Source of the DNA: RUG563 sp045590215
Lineage (GTDB): Bacteria; Bacillota; Clostridia; Christensenellales; Aristaeellaceae
Length of the DNA: 64,000 bases
Direction of reading: 5' to 3'
Assembly: GCA_045590215.1 (NCBI GenBank)
Contig: JAZNQO010000039.1
Span: forward strand, 7,275-71,274
In this document: one piece after another, positions 51,454 through 59,900 of the stretch
Position numbering within the stretch: position 1 is the first letter of the stretch
How the letters are laid out: each line of letters begins with the position of its first letter
The notes under the pieces: generated by a model
Seen by the model: the letters and a program-made list of their open reading frames with translations, nothing else
Told to the model about the DNA's origin: nothing
Database searches by the model: none
Program-made: the position numbers and the translations under genes

Positions 51454-51476
51454 GCGGTTTTTTTATTGTATTTCGG

Positions 51477-51520
51477 TTTACAACCTATCGCTATTGAGAT
51501 ATACTTGTATACATATATGG
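51477..51520 (+). promoter_or_regulatory. Promoter and TTGTATACAT operator of the citrate operon
   Basis: TTTACA (51477-51482), 17 bases, TATACT (51500-51505). The palindrome TTGTATACAT (51505-51514) begins at the last base of the -10 box and covers the expected start site, where a bound repressor would block transcription. FadR-type GntR proteins bind TNGTATACNA-like sites, and the second gene of this operon encodes one. The same arrangement precedes proB. Confidence 0.7.
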
Positions 51521-51536
51521 AGCGGAGGTGCAACCC

Positions 51537-52913
51537 ATGCTGGAAGTTTCCCGGAAAACCAATTTATTGGAACAGAAGAACTATCGCTATACCCTGCAGG
51601 ATATTCCGGATCCCAATTTATACCGGGACATTTATAATTATGAAACGGTACCCAAGATTCCCTTTAACCATCGCCGGGTGCCCATGAACATGCCGGAGGA
51701 AATCTGGATTACGGATACCTCCTTTCGGGATGGGCAGCAATCGGTGGATCCTTATACCCCCAAGCAGATTGAAGATTTGTTTAAGCTGATGAGCAAGCTG
51801 GGCGGCCCCTATGGCCTCATTCGCCAGACGGAATTTTTTATTTACAGCGAAAAGGACAGGGAAGCCGTGGCCCGGTGTCAGGCCTTGGGGCTGCAATTCC
51901 CGGAAATTACCACTTGGATTCGTGCCAGCCGGGAAGATTTCAAGTTGGTGAAGGACTTGGGTATCCGGGAGACGGGCATTCTGGTCAGCTGCAGCGACTA
52001 TCACATTTTCAAGAAAATGAAAATGACCCGTGCCCAGGTGATGAAAAAATATCTGGCCACAGTGGCCGATGCCTTTGAAGCCGGGGTTATGCCCCGGTGC
52101 CATCTGGAAGATATCACGAGAGCGGATTTTTACGGCTTTGTGGTGCCTTTCGTAAACGAGCTGATGAAGATGAGCCAGGATGCCGGCATCCCCGTGCGCA
52201 TCCGTGCATGCGATACCATGGGCTACGGTGTGCCCTACACCGAAGTGGCTTTGCCCCGCAGCGTGCCGGGCATCATCTACGGCCTGCAGCATTATTCCGA
52301 CGTGGAAAGCGAATATCTGGAATGGCACGGCCATAACGACTTTTATAAGGCTGTGGCCAATGCTTCCACGGCGTGGCTGTATGGGGCAAGTGCGGTGAAC
52401 TGCTCCCTGCTTGGCATTGGCGAGCGCACGGGCAATATCCCCTTGGAAGCCATGATTTTTGAATATGCTTCCCTGCGCGGTTCTATGGACGGCATGGATC
52501 CCACGGTGATTACCGAAATTGCCCAGTACTTTGAACACGAAATGGGCTATACCATTCCCCCCATGACCCCCTTTGTGGGCTCTGCCTTTAACATGACAAG
52601 AGCCGGCATCCACGCAGACGGCCTGCTGAAGGACGAAGAGATTTATAATATTTTCGACACCAATAAGCTGCTCAAACGCCCGGTTTCCGTGATGATCAGC
52701 AATACCTCCGGCCTTGCCGGGATTGCCTATTGGATCAATCAGCATTATGACCTGAAAAACGAGCATGTGGTGAACAAGCAGGATCCCTTGGTTTTGGAAC
52801 TGAAAAAGTGGATCGACGAACTGTATGCTGCCGGGCGCACCACCTCCCTTTCCACCAAGGAACTGGAAAAGAAGATTGCGGAGCTTACCATTGGCAGCTT
52901 AACGGAAAAGTAA
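51537..52913 (+). CDS. Re-type citrate synthase (homocitrate synthase family)
   Basis: The protein has 458 residues. The ATG at 51537 is eight bases after GGAGG. It belongs to the HMGL-like/isopropylmalate synthase family: catalytic segment WITDTSFRDGQQS, LEDITRADFYG, RACDTMGYGVPY and the metal motif EWHGHNDFYKAVANAS. The N-terminal extension (LLEQKNYRYTLQDIPDPNLYRD) and full-length pattern match Re-citrate synthase as characterised from Clostridium kluyveri, which makes citrate with opposite stereochemistry to the common enzyme. Position in front of aconitase and isocitrate dehydrogenase supports citrate rather than homocitrate or isopropylmalate synthesis. Confidence 0.85.
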   Translation: MLEVSRKTNLLEQKNYRYTLQDIPDPNLYRDIYNYETVPKIPFNHRRVPMNMPEEIWITDTSFRDGQQSVDPYTPKQIEDLFKLMSKLGGPYGLIRQTEFFIYSEKDREAVARCQALGLQFPEITTWIRASREDFKLVKDLGIRETGILVSCSDYHIFKKMKMTRAQVMKKYLATVADAFEAGVMPRCHLEDITRADFYGFVVPFVNELMKMSQDAGIPVRIRACDTMGYGVPYTEVALPRSVPGIIYGLQHYSDVESEYLEWHGHNDFYKAVANASTAWLYGASAVNCSLLGIGERTGNIPLEAMIFEYASLRGSMDGMDPTVITEIAQYFEHEMGYTIPPMTPFVGSAFNMTRAGIHADGLLKDEEIYNIFDTNKLLKRPVSVMISNTSGLAGIAYWINQHYDLKNEHVVNKQDPLVLELKKWIDELYAAGRTTSLSTKELEKKIAELTIGSLTEK

Positions 52914-52925
52914 GGAGGATATCCT

Positions 52926-53567
52926 GTGGAACATAAAATGGTATCCATTGCGGATCAGGTTTTTGAAGAACTGGAAAAGGAAATTCTGGTTGGCAATTTT
53001 TCGAGAGATGAACTGCTGACGGAAATCAAGCTCAGCGAAAAAATGGGCGTCAGCCGCACGCCCATCCGGGAAGCCCTGCGCCGTCTGGATCAGGAGCATC
53101 TGATTGAAATCACGCCCAAAGGGGCGAAAGTAATTGGCATCAGCCAGGATGACATCCGGGATATTTACGAAATCCGGCTGCGCATTGAAGGCTTGGCAGC
53201 CCGCTGGGCGGCGGAAAAGGCCACCGATGAAGCCATCAATGCCATGCGTGAAGTGCTGGAATTGCAGGAATTTTACACCAGCAAAGCAGCACCGGAGCAA
53301 TTGAAGAACACCGACAGCCGCTTCCATGAAATCCTGTATGCGGCAAGCGGCAGCAATGCCCTGCTGGATACGCTGGCTCCTTTGCACCGCCGCATTGTGA
53401 AATACCGTCGGGCGTCCCTTTCCGGCCAGCAGCGTGCGGAGCAATCCTATGACGAGCATAAGGCTCTCTTTCAGGCCATTTTGAACCATGACGGCGATGA
53501 GGCGGAAAGGCTGCTTCGGCTGCACATTGAAAACGCAAGAGATAATATTTTGGGGGGAAAGGCATAA
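52926..53567 (+). CDS. GntR-family regulator, FadR subfamily
   Basis: The protein has 213 residues. The GTG start at 52926 lies seven bases after AAGGAGG. The N-terminal winged helix includes IKLSEKMGVSRTPIREALRRLDQEHLIEITPKGAKV. The C-terminal all-helical FCD domain (DIYEIRLRIEGLAARWAAEKA; later FHEILYAASGSN with ligand or metal histidines) binds an organic acid in relatives. Sitting inside the citrate operon, it likely senses citrate, 2-oxoglutarate or a related acid and binds TTGTATACAT upstream of this operon and of proB. It overlaps the aconitase start by one base. Confidence 0.9.
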   Translation: MEHKMVSIADQVFEELEKEILVGNFSRDELLTEIKLSEKMGVSRTPIREALRRLDQEHLIEITPKGAKVIGISQDDIRDIYEIRLRIEGLAARWAAEKATDEAINAMREVLELQEFYTSKAAPEQLKNTDSRFHEILYAASGSNALLDTLAPLHRRIVKYRRASLSGQQRAEQSYDEHKALFQAILNHDGDEAERLLRLHIENARDNILGGKA

Positions 53568-55498
53568 TGGGCATGAATTTAACACAGAAGCTGATTGCTT
53601 CGCATTTGTTGGAAGGCGATATGATTCAGGGGCAGGATATTGCCCTGCGCATTGACCAGACGCTGACCCAGGATGCCACCGGCACCATGGCGTATCTGGC
53701 CTTGGAAGCTATGGATATTCCCAGAGTGCGGACGGAGCTTTCCGTGGCCTATATTGACCATAACACCCTGCAGTGCGGCTTTGAAAACCCGGACGACCAT
53801 CAGTTCATCCAGTCCGTAGCCCGCAAGTACGGCGTGCGCTATTCCCGTCCCGGCAACGGCATCTGCCATCAGGTGCATCTGGAACGCTTTGGCAAGCCCG
53901 GCAAAACCCTCATCGGCTCCGACAGCCATACCCCTACCGGCGGTGCTTTGGCCATGCTGGCCATGGGCGCAGGCGGCATGGACGTGGCGGTTGCCATGGG
54001 CGGCGGAGCGTATCATATTCCCATGCCGAAGGTGTATAACATCCGCCTGACGGGCAAACTGAATCCTTGGGCTTCTGCCAAGGATGTGGCGTTGTATCTG
54101 CTTCGCATCCTGTCCGTCAAGGGCGGCGTGGGGGCTGTGATGGAATGGAGCGGCGAAGGCATCCAAGGCCTTTCCGTGCCCCAGCGTGCCACCATCACCA
54201 ATATGGGCGCAGAGCTGGGGGCGACAACCTCTGTCTTCCCCTCTGACAATGTGACCAGGGCGTTCCTTGCCGCACAGGGCAGGGAAGGGGACTGGCAGCC
54301 CCTTTGCGCAGATGCGGATGCTACATATGATAAAGTGATTGATATTGACCTCGCAGACGTAAAGCCCTTGCTCGCCTGCCCCCATTCCCCGGATAATGTG
54401 AAGGAAGCCGCCGTGCTTTCCCATATCCCGGTGACGCAGGTGTGCATCGGAAGCTGCACCAATTCTTCCCTGGCTGATATGCTGCGTGTGGCGGCGATCC
54501 TCAAGGGCAAGAAAATCAAGGACACCGTGTCCCTGTCCATTTCTCCCGGCTCCCGTCAGGTGCTCACCATGCTCAGCCGCTGCGGCGCATTGGAAGATAT
54601 GATTGCCGCCGGGGCTCGCATTCTGGAATGTGCCTGCGGCCCCTGCATCGGTATGGGCTTTTCGCCCTCTTCCGCCGGGGTTTCCGTGCGCACTTTCAAC
54701 CGCAATTTTGAAGGTCGCAGCGGTACGAGGGATGCCCAGGTGTATCTGGCTTCCCCCGAAACGGCGGCTGCCAGTGCCCTCACCGGCTTCATTACCGATC
54801 CTTCTACGCTGGGCGAAGCCCCGGCCATTGCCATGCCGGAAATCTTCGCAGCGGACGACAGCGGCGTGCTTCTGCCTGCCGATCCCGAAGAAGCCAAGAC
54901 CCTTACCGTGCAGCGGGGCCCCAACATCAAGCCCTTCCCCAAGGGCGAGCCCCTGCCGGATACGCTGAAAGCCAAGCTCACCCTGAAAGTTGGGGACAAT
55001 ATTACAACCGACCATATCATGCCGGCTGGGGCGAAGATACTGCCCTTCCGCTCCAATGTGCCGAAACTCTCCGAATTCTGCTTCACCGTCTGCGATGAGC
55101 AGTTCCCGGAACGTGCCAAGCAAAATAACCGCAGCTTCATCATCGGTGGTGCCAACTACGGCCAAGGCTCTTCCCGAGAACATGCGGCACTGGTGCCCCT
55201 GTACCTCGGCGTCCGGGCGGTGATTGCCAAGTCCTTCGCCCGAATCCATGTGGCGAACCTGATCAACGCCGGTATTCTGCCCCTGACTTTCAAAAATGCC
55301 GAGGATTACGACCTTTTGAATCAGGATGAAGACTTGGTCATTGAAAACATTTACGCAGGCCTTGCAAGCGGCGAAATGACCCTGCGCTCCTTCACCACCG
55401 GCAAGGAAATCCCCTTGGTTTGCAGCCTGACGGAACGGCAGGGGGATATGCTGAAAAAGGGCGGCTTGCTTGCCTACACAAAGGAGATGGGTGAATAA
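53567..55498 (+). CDS. Aconitate hydratase
   Basis: This 643-residue iron-sulfur enzyme isomerises citrate to isocitrate. Cluster cysteines lie in IGSCTNSSLAD and CACGPCIGMG; GSDSHTPTGGALAM and the swivel-domain block GGANYGQGSSREHAALVP are diagnostic. The length is that of the shorter single-chain aconitases common in Clostridia; homoaconitase or a LeuCD-like enzyme is less likely given the flanking citrate synthase and isocitrate dehydrogenase. It overlaps both neighbouring genes by one base, a tightly coupled operon. Confidence 0.9.
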   Translation: MGMNLTQKLIASHLLEGDMIQGQDIALRIDQTLTQDATGTMAYLALEAMDIPRVRTELSVAYIDHNTLQCGFENPDDHQFIQSVARKYGVRYSRPGNGICHQVHLERFGKPGKTLIGSDSHTPTGGALAMLAMGAGGMDVAVAMGGGAYHIPMPKVYNIRLTGKLNPWASAKDVALYLLRILSVKGGVGAVMEWSGEGIQGLSVPQRATITNMGAELGATTSVFPSDNVTRAFLAAQGREGDWQPLCADADATYDKVIDIDLADVKPLLACPHSPDNVKEAAVLSHIPVTQVCIGSCTNSSLADMLRVAAILKGKKIKDTVSLSISPGSRQVLTMLSRCGALEDMIAAGARILECACGPCIGMGFSPSSAGVSVRTFNRNFEGRSGTRDAQVYLASPETAAASALTGFITDPSTLGEAPAIAMPEIFAADDSGVLLPADPEEAKTLTVQRGPNIKPFPKGEPLPDTLKAKLTLKVGDNITTDHIMPAGAKILPFRSNVPKLSEFCFTVCDEQFPERAKQNNRSFIIGGANYGQGSSREHAALVPLYLGVRAVIAKSFARIHVANLINAGILPLTFKNAEDYDLLNQDEDLVIENIYAGLASGEMTLRSFTTGKEIPLVCSLTERQGDMLKKGGLLAYTKEMGE

Positions 55499-56619
55499 TG
55501 GAACAGGCAATCAAACATGCGGTGCAGCATTATGAACAGCTTTTGCGCCAGCAGATTGAACGGGCGCAGAACCTGAACGCTGCGAAAAAGCAGAAGAATG
55601 AAAATAAAACCGTCATCGGCCTCATCGACGGCGACGGCATCGGCCCCATCATCATGGCGGAAGCCAAGAAAGCCTTGGAAAAGCTGCTGCCGGAAGAAAT
55701 AAACGCAGGTTCTATCGAGCTGCGTGTGATTGAAGGGCTGACCATCGAAAACCGGCTGGCTCTCAATCAGCCCGTGCCGGATGCGGTGATGGCGGCCATC
55801 AAGGAATGCGACGTTTTGCTCAAAGGCCCCACCACCACACCCTCCGGCGGCAAGATGGAAAGTGCCAATGTGGCTTTGCGCAGAGCGTTGGATTTGTATG
55901 CCAATGTGCGGCCTGTGTGCGTGCCGGAAGAGGGCATTGACTGGACGTTCTTTCGGGAAAACACCGAAGGCGAATATACCCTCGGCAGCAAGGGCATTGA
56001 AATTCCCGGCCTGCTGACCATGGATTTCAAAGTGACTACGGTGGAAGGAACAAAGCGTATTGCCCGTTCCGCCTTTGAATTTGCCAAGAAGAACGGCAAA
56101 ACCCATGTGTCCATCGTCACCAAGTCCAACATCATGAAAAAGACCGACGGCCTTTTCTCCCAGATTTGCCACGAAATCGCCGCCGAATATCCGGACATTC
56201 AGGCAGATGAATATTATATCGACATCATGAGTGCCAATCTGGTGAACCCGGCCATTCGCTCCAATTTCCAGGTGTTTGTGCTGCCCAACCTTTACGGCGA
56301 TATCATCACCGATGAAGCAGCCCAGATTCAGGGCGGCGTGGGCACCGCCGGCAGTGCCAATACCGGCACGGAATACGCCATGTTTGAAGCCATTCATGGC
56401 TCTGCTCCCCGGCTGATTGCGGAGGGCCTTGGCAATTACGCCAACCCCGAATCCATCCTGACGGCGGCCTGCATGCTGCTGCGCCACATTGGCATGGGGG
56501 ATAAGGCAGAGAAGCTTACTGCCGCCATCGCTGCTGCCCGGACGCAAAAGCCCGTGGACGCTTCCATCCCGGAGAATACTTGTCAGGCCTTTGGCGACGC
56601 TGTGCTTGCAAACCTGTAA
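55498..56619 (+). CDS. Isocitrate dehydrogenase (isopropylmalate dehydrogenase family)
   Basis: The protein has 373 residues. An N-terminal helical extension of ~35 residues precedes the fold start VIGLIDGDGIGPIIMAEAKKAL. Substrate and metal residues are in LKGPTTTPSGGKMESANVALRRALDLYANVRP, ENTEGEYTLGS, and NLYGDIITDEAAQIQGGVGTAGSAN; FEAIHGSAPRL is near the cofactor site. By context it oxidatively decarboxylates isocitrate to 2-oxoglutarate, the precursor of glutamate. NAD or NADP preference cannot be told. It is the last gene of the citrate operon and is followed by a terminator. Confidence 0.9.
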   Translation: MEQAIKHAVQHYEQLLRQQIERAQNLNAAKKQKNENKTVIGLIDGDGIGPIIMAEAKKALEKLLPEEINAGSIELRVIEGLTIENRLALNQPVPDAVMAAIKECDVLLKGPTTTPSGGKMESANVALRRALDLYANVRPVCVPEEGIDWTFFRENTEGEYTLGSKGIEIPGLLTMDFKVTTVEGTKRIARSAFEFAKKNGKTHVSIVTKSNIMKKTDGLFSQICHEIAAEYPDIQADEYYIDIMSANLVNPAIRSNFQVFVLPNLYGDIITDEAAQIQGGVGTAGSANTGTEYAMFEAIHGSAPRLIAEGLGNYANPESILTAACMLLRHIGMGDKAEKLTAAIAAARTQKPVDASIPENTCQAFGDAVLANL

Positions 56620-56626
56620 TCAGTTT

Positions 56627-56657
56627 TCAAAAGCCATCCGAAAGGGTGGCTTTTTTG
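56627..56657 (+). terminator. Rho-independent terminator after the citrate operon
   Basis: AAGCCATCC-GAAA-GGGTGGCTT followed by TTTT. Confidence 0.88.
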
Positions 56658-56731
56658 CTTGTTTGACTGTAAAAACTGCAAAAGAAATGTAAATTTTGTA
56701 AAGAAACTGGGAAATATCTCCGATTTTGCTG

Positions 56732-56760
56732 TTGACATTGCAATATCATTGTGCTATACT
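56732..56760 (+). promoter_or_regulatory. rpoB promoter and leader
   Basis: TTGACA (56732-56737), 17 bases, TATACT (56755-56760): near-perfect sigma-A promoter. A leader of about 135 bases precedes rpoB and contains GGGGCCCATGGGG-like and GC-rich stretches but no attenuator I can name. rplJ and rplL, the usual upstream neighbours, are absent. Confidence 0.8.
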
Positions 56761-56903
56761 CTATGATTGCATCAGTATCGTTAAGATGCGTATTTTGTGC
56801 CGTTTCCAATCCTGGCCGAAAGGCTTGGGAAAGGGGCCCATGGGGTAGGGGCAATTTGCGCTTTTTTAGCGGTATTGGGAGCAATAAAGGGGTGATAGCT
56901 TTT

Positions 56904-59900
56904 ATGGTGCACGAGGTTCAAATTGGGAAGCTGCGCAAACGTATGAGCTTCTCGCGCATCGACGAGGTTCTGGATATGCCGAACCTGATCGAAGTTCAGA
57001 AAAATTCCTATAAGCGTTTTCTGACGGACGATCTGAAAGAGGTTCTGGCGGATGTGTCCCCCATCACCGATTATAGCGAAAATCTGGTGCTGGAATTCGT
57101 CGACTACTCGCTGGACGGCACGCCCAAGAATTCCGTTGAGCGTTGCAAAGAAAGAGATCTTACCTACGCCGCTCCCCTGCGGGTGTTTGTACGCCTCAAG
57201 AACAGGGAAACCGGTGAAATCAAAGAATCCGAAGTCTTCATGGGTGACTTCCCCCTGATGACCGAACATGGCACCTTCATCATCAACGGCGCAGAACGTG
57301 TTATCGTCAGCCAGCTGGTGCGTTCCCCCGGTGCCTATTTTGACATGCAGATTGATAAGGCCGGCAAACGCCTTTTCTCCTCCCAGATCATCCCCAACCG
57401 GGGTGCCTGGCTGGAATACGAAACGGACTCCAATGACGTATTGTGGGTTCGTATTGACCGTGCCCGTAAATTGCCTATCACAGTGCTGCTGCGTGCCCTG
57501 GGCTATGGCACGGATCAGGAAATCACTGACCTGTTGGGCGATGACGAGCGTCTGCTTACTACCATTGCCCGTTCCGATACCACCAAGACCCAGACCCAGG
57601 GTCTCCTGGAAGTGTACAAGCGGCAGAAGCCCGGCGAACCGCCCACTGAAGACGGTGCCCGTGCCCTGCTTCGCAGCCTCTTCTTTGATCCCAAGCGGTA
57701 TGACCTGATGCGGGTCGGCCGTTATAAGTTCAATAAGAAGCTGGGCGTTGCCGCCCGTATTGCCGGTCAGGTGGCCGCAGAAGATGTGGTAAGCCCCATC
57801 AGCGGTGAAGTGCTGGTAAAGAAGGGCGAAGTGTTCACAGAAAAGACAGCCAAGGAAGTGCAGGCTGCCGGCGTGAACGTTGTCATGCTGCAGTGCGGCG
57901 ATATCGTGCATAAGGTTCTTGGCAATAACTTCGTGGATGCTTCCAATTTCCTGCCCTTTGACCCCAAGGAAGCCGGCATTCTGGAAATGGTGCATATGCC
58001 CACTTTGATGAAGGTCATGGAAGGCGTTGCAGAGGAAGATCTCAAGCAGGTCATTTCCGAAAACGTGCATGATCTGGTGCCCAAGCATATTATTATTGAC
58101 GATATCGTGGCTTCTGTGAGCTACCTGCTGGGCCTGCCCTACGGCGTTGGCGTGACCGATGATATCGACCACCTTGGCAACCGCCGCCTGCGCAGCGTGG
58201 GCGAACTGCTTCAGAATCAGGTGCGCATCGGCCTTTCCCGCTTGGAGCGCGTGGTTCGTGAACGGATGGCCATTCAGGACTCCAATGACGTCAAGCCCAA
58301 TGACCTGATCAACATCCGTCCCGTGTCCGCTGCCATCAAGGAGTTCTTTGGGTCCTCCCAGTTGAGCCAGTTCATGGACCAGCCCAACCCCCTGTCCGAA
58401 CTGACCCATAAGCGTCGTCTTTCCGCTCTGGGCCCCGGCGGTCTCAACCGTGACCGTGCCAGCATGGAAGTACGCGACGTTCACTATTCTCATTATGCTC
58501 GTATCTGCCCCATTGAAACCCCTGAAGGCCCCAACATCGGCCTCATCGGTTCTCTGGCCACTTATGCCCGTATCAATGAATACGGCTTCATCGAAGCTCC
58601 TTACCGCTATGTGGATAAGGAAACCGGCAAGGTAACCGACAAGATCGTTTACATGACCGCCGATGAAGAAGATAAATACAAGGTGGGTCAGGCCAAGGAG
58701 CCCGTCAATGAAGACGGCACCTTCGTCAACTCCCGCATTATCGTGCGCTGGCGTGAAGAAACCATCGAAGTGCCTGCCTCTCAGGTGGACTACATCGACG
58801 TTTCTCCCAAGCAGGTTGTGTCCGTTTCCACGGCCATGATCCCCTTCCTTGAAAACGACGACGCCGCCCGTGCATTGATGGGCTGTAACATGCAGCGTCA
58901 GGCCGTGCCGCTTCTGGTTCCCGAAGCCCCCTATGTTGGCACCGGGATGGAATTCAAGGCCGCCCATGACTCCGGTGTTGTGCTGCTGTCCAAGCATGCC
59001 GGTATTGTCCATTCCGTTTCCGCTGATGAAATTATCATCGAAGACGAAATTGGTGAAAAGCACAGCTATCGCCTCACCAAGTTCACCCGTTCCAATCAGG
59101 GCACCTGCATCAACCAGCGTCCTCGTGTGGAAAAGGGTGAAAAGATCGAAGTGGGCGATCTGCTGGCCGATGGTCCTTCCACGGAAAACGGCGAAATCGC
59201 TCTGGGCCGCAATATGCTCATCGGTTTCATGACCTGGGAAGGCTATAACTACGAAGACGCCGTTCTCATCAGTGAACGCCTTGTAAAGGAAGATAAATAC
59301 ACTTCCATCCACATCGAAGAATACGAATCCGAAGCCCGTGAAACCAAGCTGGGCCCGGAAGAAATTACAAGAGACATCCCCAATGTGGGCGAAGATGCCA
59401 TCAAGGATCTGGACGAAAAGGGCATCATCCGCATCGGTGCCGAAGTGCGCAGCGGCGATATTCTGGTGGGTAAGGTAACGCCCAAGGGCGAAACGGAACT
59501 CACGGCGGAAGAACGCCTGCTCCGTGCCATCTTCGGCGAAAAAGCCCGTGAAGTGCGTGACACCTCTTTGAAGGTGCCCCATGGTGAAGGCGGCATCGTG
59601 GTTGATGTGAAGACCTTCAACCGTGAAAACAAGGACGAGCTTTCTCCCGGCGTGAACGAAATGGTGCGTGTGTATATCGCCCAGAAGCGCAAGATCTCCG
59701 TGGGTGACAAGATGTCCGGCCGTCACGGCAACAAGGGCGTTGTATCCCGCATTCTGCGTGAAGAGGATATGCCCTTCCTGCCCGATGGCACGCCCCTTGA
59801 TATCGTGCTGAACCCCCTTGGCGTTCCCAGCCGTATGAACATCGGTCAGGTGCTGGAAGTGCATCTGGGCCGTGCGGCCAAGGCACTGGGCTGGCATGTG

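Larger units (their letters stand above)
50208..51463 (-). mobile_element. Cassette element 4 (alpha/beta hydrolase cargo)
   Basis: The 3' module runs 50222-50400, the cargo 50401-51300 and the 5' module 51321-51453. The outer arms AAAAAACAGC (50208-50217) and GCGGTTTTTT (51454-51463) pair at nine of ten positions, weaker than in the other copies, so the split-terminator reading is less certain here. The element lies between oadG and the citrate operon, about 30 kb from copy 3, and has the same orientation as the other three. Its 5' module is the best preserved, including GGAAGG-ATAACT-CCTTCC (51414-51431). Confidence 0.65.

Noticed and set aside
9737..51463. Cassettes as group II introns, IStrons or ordinary IS elements
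   Set aside because: No reverse transcriptase, TnpB, HNH or transposase gene and no domain V-like hairpin were found; the terminal arms differ between copies, unlike IS terminal repeats.
53579..55510. Long minus-strand frame opposite aconitase
   Set aside because: It mirrors the aconitase gene exactly and has a low-complexity H/G/A composition; a codon-bias shadow.
56761..56903. L10 leader or ribosomal protein attenuator before rpoB
   Set aside because: rplJ and rplL are not upstream and no convincing L10-binding fold is seen.
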